DNA of 64,000 nt, from positions 291,901-355,900 of the forward strand of contig NMRB01000116.1 in the NCBI GenBank assembly GCA_002633025.1. The letters run 5' to 3'. Every line of letters starts with the position of its first letter. Positions within the stretch are counted from its first letter, which is position 1. Shown here piece after piece: positions 11,301 through 23,300 of this stretch. The position numbers and the translations under genes are program-made. The notes under the pieces were generated by a model that was not told the DNA's origin, did not search any database, and worked only from the letters and a program-made list of their open reading frames with translations. Source of the DNA: Notospermus geniculatus. Its lineage: Eukaryota > Nemertea > Pilidiophora > Heteronemertea > Lineidae.

Positions 11301-14300
11301 AGATTTGGGGCTCACACGAAATTTCAAAACTGCACCAATGTCACAGTTGGCTATTTAAGTGTTAATTCCAGCAACCTACCACTTTCATAATTGACTTCTC
11401 CCAAGCTATACAGTTATTGAGATGCACCAAACACATGTGGAGTTGAGCTGCTGTTTTGGCTGTATCGACCGCCCGCCGCCACGTGAGCAGTCCCTGGGAC
11501 ACCTGGATCTCGTCCTCCTTCTCGGGCTTCATCGCCTTGGGGTCGGGGTTCGCTACGGCCGGAATGTTGAGCTGCAAACTAGAAAGAGGTGTACCGATTA
11601 GTTGGAGGGTGATCCAACACTGATTCTTTTTGTCATGTTCACTCCCATTGGCCAAGATCTTTAGCATATCTGATTGCTTGTATTTGACAACCTTTAGATG
11701 GACAAATTCCAAATTCCCAGATCTGCGCACTTCCGCCGAAATCGTAAACAGAACATCGGCCTGAAACCAGCTGACGTGACGCAATCCATGATTCAGCAAT
11801 GGTCGACTCTGATGCAACGTCATCGAACTCACTGTCGTCACATGGTCGTGGGGTTCTCTGCGTCACGTCATTCAGTGTCAGATGGTTGCAGACTGAGGTT
11901 CTGTTTGCCATTTCGGCGGAAATGCGCAGATCTTTCTCGTTTTCGTCAATTTGGGATTTATCTATTGTAAGGAAGTTTCATAAACTTGAGAGGAAAGAAC
12001 ACCTTGGCGTATAAAGGCCTACGGTCACTGCACCTTTCGAACTACGCTCCCTTTTTGAGCGGGAGTAGGAGCAATAGGAATGCCTGCCAGGGCAAGATGA
12101 GGAAATACGAGCCTTGGAAATGTCCTTCTATGAATGTGCCTAGTTGTAGCCTAGGCCTAGTTGAGAGTCGGGACAACAGGCTATATCAACAGACAACAGA
12201 TGAAATGGACAGAGGACGGACACAGATCATGCTGGTGCAACTACGGTATTAGTTACCGCGATTTTTGCCAAAGGAGAGTGCCGTACATTGACATTTACAA
12301 CATTGAATTTAAGATGTACCGTAACAAAGTACAATGTACATGTACATGTATATCAAGGAAGTGATTGAGAAAATCATTGAATCGAAAGCTGATTGCCAAA
12401 TACGGTGTTATTAGCTCTATAGAGGCCTTGCAATGACGTCATCCTGGCGGCCATGCTGAGGGGCAAGTGGGCAGAGGTGTGAGCTGACCGTGACGTGGCC
12501 TGCATGAAGTGCGCGACGCCAGTGTTTGACGTAACGTCATTGGGACATTTCGCTGCGCCTCTGCAGTATGTGCCCCCCCAGCATGGCGGCTTCTGACGTC
12601 ATTTGCAAGGCCTCTATAAGACAACAGTCAAAAACCTTTTGAACTAAGACATCTGGAATCATTTTAACAAATCAGCTCACGGAGCACCTCGCGAAGATTT
12701 CCGACTCCGCTGAAGACGACCCAAAACAAACTTTACGAACAACAAAAGGCCCTGCTCCACATGAGCTTTTCATGCAAGTTGGCTATCAATGGGCAAATTC
12801 ATCATATTTTATTTCCTTATAGCTTACATTGAAACCAGTGACACAAACGACTCCTCATGGTTTTCTATGGGCAAGTTGCCCATTGACAGCCAAATTGCCC
12901 GTGAAGAGTCTCCCATGGAGAAGGGCCTAAATCTTGATACACACAACATTTGACACACGCTGACAACATAGAATTCTGGACACAAAAGAGACAAGAGCTT
13001 CGTTAAGATGACAGGCCTACCTTTTCATCCGAAGTCTGGTTGAAAGAGGATGGACAAAAGTATGAATTACAGGAGCACATTGACCATTTTGATTTGGCTA
13101 AATTCGTATTAATTGAAAATGCATCAGACTGCAAGTCTGGCAAATGTTTTGGCTAAAACTTGAGCCAAAGGCCTAGGGTATGGACCGCCGTCATCTGTTA
13201 GCGTCTCACCTTTTATTCAATGGAGGTTTGAGGTAGCGTCTTTCAATATTCTTCTCCAACATCAACAAACGGAGCTTGGCGTTCTCGAGAGCGTGGATTT
13301 TCCGTTCCTGGAACTTGGCAGCTCGCCGTAAATCCTTTTCCGCCTTCTCTTTCTTTTCCGCCTCCTTTTCCGCTTTTGATTTTTCCGCTTTATGTTCCTT
13401 TTCCTTGCCATCCCCATCTTTATCTTTCTTCTTGTCTTTCTTTTCCTTTCCATCTTTCCCTTTTCCATCTTTTTCCTTCTTTCCATCTTTGTCCTTTTTC
13501 CCCTCCTTTTCTTTTCCGTCTTTCTTGCCATCATTTCCATCCCGGCTGTCTTTTTCTGTTTCTTTCTCAAACTCAGAATCCGAGCTGTGAGGCGGCACTT
13601 TCCAACCCTGAAAAACATGAAATAATTCTGTAAAATCCACACTAAATTTCTACAAGTCGGTCAGAATGGAGTAGTGTAAAATCCATGCTCGACACCAATG
13701 AGGTTGCAGGTTCGATCCCTGGTCGGTCTTGGCTGGAGAGTCCTTGACATTGTAAGTTATTCCGGAGGCGACGGTTTCCTTCTACGTATTGTAAATACTG
13801 CCTGGTATCATTTGATGAGTAGTTATAATGCCCTGTATTGGTGCTTGCACTCATGACATTGTATTTTTTGTAAATTGTGATAAAATCACACGCACCCGTA
13901 TCTGAAGACTAGCCCCGTACACTCGCTCCTCCATGTTCTCGACTTCGTCAAGGACATTCATATTCATCTCATAGAGGGCGCTCTTGAGGTAGGAATCTGG
14001 ATCATCGGGATCAGGTGCTCCTGAAACCATTGGAATTAGAATATTTGGGATTAGAATTAGGATAATTGGCATTGGAATTAAAATAATTGGGATTAGAATG
14101 AGGATAATTGGCACCAACATACCAGTTTCTGGGTTCGTTAGTTTCTCATCAAGAGGTGTCACCTCCAACTCTAACGACTCATTATTGCCCTTTGTGCAAG
14201 ACTCGCAGCCGTAATCGGCGTATTTCTGGAGACTTTTCTGGAGGAGTTTCTCACATATTCCCCGCGAGTGTAAACATCTCATGAGGCTGCGGAGTTCTTC

Positions 14301-17300
14301 CGCGTTCGTGATTCTCCACCAACCACGTTGGTTTTCTGGAAATAAGGGATATGTGAAGTTAACGTTTCAGTGCAATGAGGAACCAGCGTGACGTTTATCC
14401 TGACACACCGGTGCCGCGAGCGATGTGACCGCCATGACGTCATTTTAACTGCTGATGTTGCATCCTGACAGAACGACCTGCTACAGGATGATGTAAGTTG
14501 CACTGTCAGGTGACCAAAACAAACGGGTTGTTTTTACACCAGAAATCAATTTTGTCAAATTTTACGAAAATCGCCACTAAATCACCAGAAAGTTGCCACA
14601 AATGTTTTGGACAATCTCCATTAGATGGCGCTAGGTTGCACTTTTCAGTGGAACCAAAAAAGGATTATGTTGATATTTGTATTTGTATTTTCCATCAGGG
14701 CCGAAGCCATGGCATTATTGGCCCTGGTAAATTCCTCACTTTGATGGGGTCTTTTACTTGTCCTTGCAAAGAAACAAGGTACATGGCTTACTGTCCCAGG
14801 CAATGGATGTGAAGAGCCAGGGAAGACTGATCCCATATTGTCCGGGCTGGATTTGAACCCAGGACCTGCCGCTTGCTAAGCGGATGTGATAACCACTAGG
14901 CAATCTAGGCAATATTCACTTACCGACAGGGATAGGTTTTGGTGCCGGTAGGCGCTGAGGATCACAACATGAGGTATTAGGCGTTGAGGAATCGAACAGA
15001 CGATTAAAACCAGAGTGAGGCTGGATGGCCTCATCTCCGTTCATCATTCCTGAGGCTTTCATTGGTTGAAATCCGCCGCCAGGGAGATTAAAACCAAACG
15101 GCGGATACTGCATTTGGCCCATTTGAAATGACGGAAACATCGGGCTGTGCACTTGGAATGCCGAATACGGAACGGGAAGAAAAAATGGCGACGGTGACGG
15201 CGATGGCGAGTTCGACATTTGAGAGTTCGATATTTGTGACAAGTTACTCGGAGTTCGTGTTAGCGTCGTTTCATCACAAGGCATTCTGGGAAGGATACTA
15301 AACCACGGTTTCTGTCCCTGGCGTTCTGAGAGGTTTTTCAGCATTTGTTCGGCGGAAAGGGGCACGGCGGGTGGAAAAGGGATATAGGGGGAGCAGCTAT
15401 TATTGAAATGCAACCCGCTGTCCTCCTTTTTAAGAATAGAGTCAATGCTCATAAACGTCGGGGAACTTTCCGTCGAAGCACCAGTTCTTAGACCCATATT
15501 GTTAAAAATATCGGATTTCTTCGGCGTAGCCCTTTGATACGGACTATCGGACTTCCGCACTGAGTCACTGAGATTCGATGTTGAGCTAGGGCGTTGAAAT
15601 GATGAGTTTATAGGTGGCGTTCTTGTCCCATTGACTAGAGATGATTCACAGTTTTCATGTTTGACCGAGACAAATTCATTATTTTTACCATCCTCCTCTC
15701 TTTCACTTAATTTTTCCTCCTTCACAACAACACTCTCCTCGACCTTGACCTTTTCACTCTTGACCTTGACATTCTCACTCTTGACCTTGACAAGTTCAAG
15801 GTCATTTATCTCAGATTCGACCTTTATTGCTTTTGATTTGACACACTCTTCCATTTCACCATTCACTGAACTCGTTTCCATTTTTATATCTCTGACATCA
15901 TTTTTGACGTCTGCCTCCTCCTTGACTTCGATTTTCACCGAGATCTTTCCAACATCATCAACATCCATCTTCTCCTCTTTGACCGCACCATCCGGATCAC
16001 CAACCTCACATTTAACATCCCCTTTTGTGGTCCCCAATTCCACTCCCTTTGTGGTCCCCAGATCGTCTGCTTTCACATCCGGATCCTTCTTTTTAATGCA
16101 CATCATATTCTGTAGAACTGTCTCAAAATCACTTTCTTTTGAATCCACAGAATCTAAATTATTTTCAACCTTTTTATCACTTTTTCCAGAATTTCTTAAC
16201 TCCACTTCAGAATTTAACTCCTTTTGATCTTTTGACATCAATTTACATTTTCCCAAATTGTCGTCCCCACAACTCAGTGGTCTTTTCCGTTCCACTTTCG
16301 TCATAAGTTCAGGCTCTGCTGACTCTAAGCCTTCGACGTAAATTCCTCCGGCGAACGGTAGCACCCAATAGCGTCTCTTGTATCGATCCTGTCCGAATGA
16401 TAACGCACGGAGTTTGTGCGACGCCTGGAACACCTTGTCCCGGAATTGGGAATGTTGCTGAAATGAACACGGAATTTATATTGACATGCAAAATGTCACC
16501 TGTCACAGCAAAGATATGAACCAGGATGAACCAAAATAATTTCAGGAGATAATGAAATAAATGCGAGCCTCCACAGCAAAACCAGTCGCATGTCGCTCAG
16601 AAGGTGAGCCGCAACAAACTAAGATGACACCAGGAGAGAATGGAAGAAATAGATTATTTCAGATTTCATAACAGACAGACAATACTGAAACTGACAAACA
16701 TTTCGTCTCAACCTGCCGAGCTAAAGAGCAACATGCGTCTGCTTTTGCTGTGGAGGGTCACAAATGTAATCACTAGATTTCACAAAAAAAAAAAACAGAC
16801 AGTAAGCCTAGGCCTACTGAAATTGACAAAACGTTGGTCTCAACCTGCCAACTTCAGAATGACTTACCGTAGTTCTGGTTTTTGGTGATGGGTCATAAAT
16901 TTTCCTGGTGCCTTAAAGCGAATCGATAGCGGAATTTGTTTACATTTGGCTGGTGTTTGTCAACACAAAATTCAGCCAATCAAAATGCACGAAAATTTCT
17001 TTGTTGACATTCTGGAGAAGTTTGTTTACATTTTTTCCTGAAAATTCGTCCCCTTTCAAATTCTATTTCTAAATCAAATTTTTTCACTATCGATTCGCTT
17101 TAACGAATTGAAAAAGACAGTAATTTCAAGGTCGAAATTTGGGCTGTCAGTTTGGTGCAGTGGAAACATCGGTGCCTGTCACCTCTGAGGTCCTAGGTTC
17201 AAACCTTACCTTGCTCAATTTCTCAAGTTTTTTCTCGAGCTCCTCGATCGTATTCGGTTCATCCTCCTCGTCCGAGACGTTAATCTCACTCCCCGCGTCG

Positions 17301-20300
17301 CTGTCATCACTATCCTTATCATCATCTTCGTCGTCGCTACCCCGCTTACTCGCTAGTGATGCGTTATTCATCTCAATAAGCGAGTTATCCTGCCCGCCGA
17401 GTGAACTGTCATTCATGTCGCCGGTCGATTTTGACGGAATTGGACGGTTGAATTTTGTGGCTTGTAGTATTCGCAACCTGCAATAGTAACAGGGAATATT
17501 CTTACCTAAAACTCAAAATTTTTGTCAAACTTTCAAAATTGAGAACTGTGATGTGGTCTGGTCTTACTCCAGGGAACAGTTAGTAGGAAGGGGGTGTACA
17601 GAGGGGCAAAAACCCCAAACATCACCGTGTTTTTCATGCAAATTTTGGGCGAACTGAACGGCAAAAAGTGCCATTTTGCACTAACGTTTACTTACTTTCT
17701 GACTTTGCCCTCCACGACCCATTTATCCCTCCGCAGGTTGGACATGGTGTCAATGTTCTTGTCAATTTCACTGCAGGGGAAATATACAACAGTTAAATGA
17801 TCATGATAACGGGCGTCCTCTGCATGGGTCATAAATCTCAGGCATCGTTCTGATATACTTGGTGCATTTTGTCTCGTACGGCAGGCACATGTGGAGGATT
17901 CATGCAGAAAACGTATCACCTAGATAACTGTACTTCTAGAGGCCAACACACCAACCGCTAAGCCATAAAGGAAATCCTCCATGGCCGGCGGATTAGGCCG
18001 TGCCATAAAGTACCTACAAGGGGTTCAATGCACCATGTCCCCCTTCGAACAGAGATGACTCGTCCTCGAGTCACTTAGCGCCACCTGCATCTCAGTGCCG
18101 AACTGCACTTTCCAGGACTGGGAAGGTCGCCAGATGTGTGTACGTGCGCTGGTCACCCATCCACGTAGTGATCACACTCAATGGTGCTTAACTTCTAGCG
18201 CCGAGGCCAATGCACCAACAACTAGGCCATAAAGGAAATCCTCCATGGCCGGTGGGTATAAGCAATGCCATATTATAGCACCAAGAGGTTCAATGCAATA
18301 ACCTTTAATGTGACGACCCTGGTAACACAACCCTATGACCATTACCCCACAGGTGGTCATGTTATCGGGGTTCCGCTCAACACTGCGTCCACTGCGTTTC
18401 TTACCTGACAATATTCTTGCTGCAGAGTAACTCATTACATAGAAACGCCATGGTAGCTGCCTTCTGAGTGGGATTCAAGGAGGTCAAAGGTCGCTTGAGC
18501 AGGAGCTCGGACAGGTGGTCCGGTTTGCCGTTCCTGGCTTGGATGAAAATTCGCAGGATCTCCGAGAGATTGTCGTCGTTGATCTCGATGTCTGTGATCT
18601 TGTGACCAAGTTGAGTCAGCGCCTGAAGAAAGACGGGAAATGGGTCAATGCTGATGTCTCAATCGCTGATAAAATTATCCGTCGACTATCGGCGTCAAAT
18701 GCAGCATCCTACAAATCAGTGACCCTCACAACAAAACTCAAGTCTTAAAGCCAGGCGTAGATCGCAGTTGTGACTGGAAGTAACTGATCTGATCAGTCAC
18801 TGGTGATGTACGCGCTGCGCACACATCACAAATTCAGCAACTCAGTAAAACTAGGAGGATCCAATCAGACGTCTTGTCCTGACTGTGTACATCGCACTTG
18901 CCGCTGGCAGGAACTCAGGTTACATCCGACGAGACTAGGTTTCGTTCAGAAAACTGGCACTGATCAGTCGGTAGCCCGCGTACATCGCGGCGACTGGCAA
19001 AATCTCAGTTTCAGTGAGTCGCAAGGGTGCGTACATGGACCTTTTCTGGCGGCTGATCAGTCGCCTCCACTTCCAGCTAGATCCTCCCAGTTGCCAGTAA
19101 TTCAGTGGCGACTAGTTGTCTCCAGTCGCAAGTGTGATCTACGCTAGGCTTTAGAAGGTCCAGGCACGGCAAGTGCGAAGAGTTAGACTTACGTCTTTTG
19201 GATTTGGGATCCCCGGATCTTCGAGAGCAAACTTTAGAAGATGTGTAACAAGGGAAAGGAACTCATCAATATATTCATCATCGTTTAGAAGGGCCAACTG
19301 GAGGGTACTGAGTGTTGGCAGGGAGTCGAGATCTGAAACAGAAAACAAGGAAATTCTTGATTTGGAAGAGTATTGGCCTAGTGCTACAGCACCAGACTGT
19401 GGAGCAGGAGGTTTTGGTGCAACTCTCGGCCAAGTCAATACCAAGCGTTCTGCTTCCTCGAGCGAAAAATTTAACTCCTCTGGCCTATCATCAAAATCGG
19501 GTCATCAAAATGATGAAAGAATGGGAGCCAATCAAAATTAAAGCCCCACAGTATTGAATTTTACGGTATTTTCAAAATGTTAGGAGAGTGGAGGTTGAGG
19601 TCTCAGGGCCTCGTGAAGGTCTCCAAAATGCTTGCCTGATACTTACTTTTAATAACCAAGGCCTAGTTTTCAACAGAGAGTGAAAAAACTGCGTAGGGGA
19701 GCTCTAATGCATTGAGATAGAGCGCAGTACATTTTTACACTACGCTGACGTCGTGACGTCGTCAAGAATCGTGGCGACGATTTGCGTTTTCCAGATTCAA
19801 TACAGTGGGGCTTTAAAAGCAAGCGCTTCTCTGGTTTTGTCCTGCATTACATTTAAAATTGCCAAGTAGGCCTACTGTCTACAGAGTCAATAATGTCATA
19901 CCCAGCACTGAGCTCTAATATCTTGCTCATTAAAATACCTACCAAAGCCAAGTGCAATGCCGAAGTTATTCAAGAACTCAATGACCATCATGGCGTCTGC
20001 CAGGGCCTCCCCCGCCAGTTTGACCCCTTTGATTCGCTTCAGCTCTGGCATTGGTTTATGGTCTGCCAACTGCATGTCTTCAATCGGTTTCTTCATCTCC
20101 CGAGCAACCTGCATCTCGTACTGCCTCTGCTCCTGAAAATAGAAAGCAGACGACATTTTGACCAATCAATGACACCATTTTCTGCCAAGTAATTTTGAAA
20201 AAATTGGAAGAAATATTCCTCATACAACTAACATAAAGAAACTTTCCTCAAAAATTTTTAAACAAAATTCACTAATTTGGAGGAACACCTTCAATTCTGA

Positions 20301-23300
20301 AGACAACAAATCATGTCGTCTGCTTTGCTTTGTTGACAAACGACTCTTACAAATTTCTTCTGTCTGTTCATTCTTTTTTCGTTGTTCTTCTCCTCTCTCA
20401 TTCTCTCTCGTTCCTCCTGCCTCTTCCTCGCCTCCAGGGCCTTCACGAGGAGCATGTGCTGCCGGCGTCTCTCCCGCTCCTGAAAGAAAATCCCCGTGAT
20501 GAAATCGGAAACAGGGCAAACTGGACGCTATAAACCTCAACAAGAATGGCACTTCATCATCCAAGCTGCTCCAATTGGTCAGAGTGGTGCAGTGGATCAA
20601 TCTGGAGCCTGTCACCTCTGAATTCCTGGGTTCGATTCCCAGTTTTGGACCCAGTACATGTGAACGTCGAAAAAGCCCCCTGGAATCAAAGTCCTAGTTG
20701 GTTAAGCCTTGGTGAAGGATTATAGGGCCAATCCTGACCAAACAGTTGATAATGCATGGCTTTTGTATTGAGGACTTCCATAGACGATTCTCGAATTCGC
20801 AGATCTGCGCACTTCTGCCGAAATCTCAACCAGAACCTCGATCTGAACCTGGGTCACGTCACGCAATCCACAATGAGGAACCGGCGTGCCGTTTATCCCG
20901 ACAGGTCGGCGCAGCGATCGATGAGACCGAACCGACGTCATTGACGTCGTTTTATGTGCTGACGTTGCGTCATGAAAAAATCAGCTGTACATTTTTCTAC
21001 AGGAAAAAATGAGATAAGACGTTGCCGTTATCGCCATCCTACCTCTTTATTTTAAGGGAAAAAGCAAAGAAATTGCAGAAATTTTCATCCGCGGCAAGAT
21101 GGTGTAAATTTTGATGTCATGTGACCGAAAAAATAGGGTTTATTTCACGCCAGAAGTTAATGGAAATGACTGGAAATCACGTTGAAAAAAGAAACTTCGG
21201 TCTGATCGATCGCAGCACCACGTCGTGACGTTAGTTCGTCCGGTTCCTCATTCAGCTACGGTCGACTCTGACACAACGTCTCTGAAGTCACTGCCGTGGG
21301 GGTTGTCTGCGTCATGTCATTCAGTTTCAGACTGAGGTTATGTTTGAGATTTTGGCATACGTGCACAGATCTTATCGTTTACGTCAATTTGAGAATGGTC
21401 TATTCATAGAACTTTCTGCTCTGCCACAGCGGTACTCATGTGATAGAGAAGGTGACTATCTCTGATAACGTAAGCTTTCTCCATGGGCTCTGGTTTCCCC
21501 CTACATTATATAGAAATTTCCCAATACTCTTTGAAGAGCCAAATCAGTTGTATGTATCAATAGTTTCACTGCGTTAGAACTCTATTCAAAATTCCTGATC
21601 AAAATCAGAGAATCCCTAAGCTGAAACAGAGCACTCATTATATTGGCCGCCACAATTATACTGCTCCTCAATGTGAGGGTTTTCTCATGCAAGTGGGCTT
21701 TCTATGGGTACCGGTAGTCTGGCCCTCGAAAGCTATGGGTGATTGTTTGGTGTTACTGGTGAATTGCCCATAGAGAGCCAACACGCAGGAAAAAACTCAC
21801 ACATGGAGCAGCCCCTTTAAGGCCCGTTTCCACGGTGTCTTGCTCTACCGCATGGTTTCCACCGAGAAGAAACCGCTCTGGAGGAAACAGGCAAATACAC
21901 TAGGTTAACTTGTTAACTACTACAACTTTTCCACAGTTAGTAATCGCACTGACATGGTCATGGGGACAGGCCACTTGCTGTCTTGGTTGTGGGGTACAGT
22001 TTGCAAACTTTGGCAAAGTACAGCCAGCCATCCCCTGCGGTGGGGATGGTGTTGGGGGGCTAGTCTGCACTGAGGGGCCCGACGACAAGAAAAGGCAAGT
22101 TACGTGATTTCCACAGCCAAAAAAATTGCCAGGTAAGAGGTTAATATGGTTACATCCTTGAGTTAGTTGGTCAGAAACTGACTGCGTGACCTAAAAGGGG
22201 AAAGGGGGAAAATACTCGAACCACCAATCACACAGCCACACGACTGGACGACAAAGTTTTACAATAGTCAGTGACCTCACAGATAAGACTTCAATTTCAT
22301 TTAACCAGTTACCCCAACGCATACCACCATGTTGCCATGCCTACGATGAAAAAAAACGTACCATACTCGCCATAACCAGCATACGTCTGCGCTGCTCACG
22401 TTCTTGTTGTGCGGCCTTTTGTTAGCAAAGCAAAACAGGAAGAGTTAGAGCAACAAATGATTAAAACAACAAATTTTTAACTTTTTCGCTTGTGGCTTCT
22501 AATAGACGATTCTCGAATTTGCAGATCTGCGCACTTCCGCCAAAATGACAACCACAACCTCGATCTGAAACCAGCAGACGTGACGCAATCCATGATTCAG
22601 CAATGGTCAACTCTGACGCAATGTCGTTGGAAGTCACTGTCATGGGGTTCTCTGCGTCATGTCAGTTTCAGACCGAGGTTGTGTTTGCGATTTCGGCGGA
22701 AGTGCGCAGATCTTTCTCGTTTACGTCAATTTGGGATTTGTCTATTACATTTGTACACTACAAGTATGTTTACGTACATTCTGGGAATTTCATACCCAAT
22801 CAAGTGCAAAATGTCAAGGAGGGTGCCGCCCAAATTTACCACATGGTGCTGTACATGTCAGGTTAGGTTGGAACTAGTTGTGATATAAGTTACAGGGGCA
22901 AGAGACATGCATGGAAGAACACCCACACTACATGAACCAACAGATGATATCATGCCAAAAGAGTGCAGCACCTGACGGGTCAGCGTCATGACGTCCCGCA
23001 CGTCATTTCTAAACGCCATGACGTGACTCGAAAAAAAAATCCAGTTGTTTCAGCGATCATGGCGTCGTGAAACAATTTGATTTTTTTTGTCTCATGTCAA
23101 GACATTATGGAATAGTGCAGGATGTCATGACGCTGACCCATCAGGTGCTGCACTCTTTTGGAGTGATAGAGTCTATTAACTTATCTACAACCAGAGTCCA
23201 GCAGATGGCATCTTCTGTCAAAGTTTTCTCACATCCTATGGTACTGATTGAAAAATATTTGAAGAAAGGTTGTTGCTGTCAACCATCTGAAGAATGTTTC

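Noticed and set aside
13262-13642. Several ORFs on both strands over the K/D/E exon
   Set aside because: Shadows of low-complexity coding sequence; only the frame ending in ERRYLKPPL is conserved.
14840-14912. tRNA gene with AGC anticodon
   Set aside because: The tRNA-like head is part of a SINE family with four other copies carrying the same body.
15631-16227. 198-codon plus-strand ORF
   Set aside because: It is the antisense shadow of the large BAZ2 exon; Ser/Phe/Thr-rich output mirrors Lys/Glu codons.
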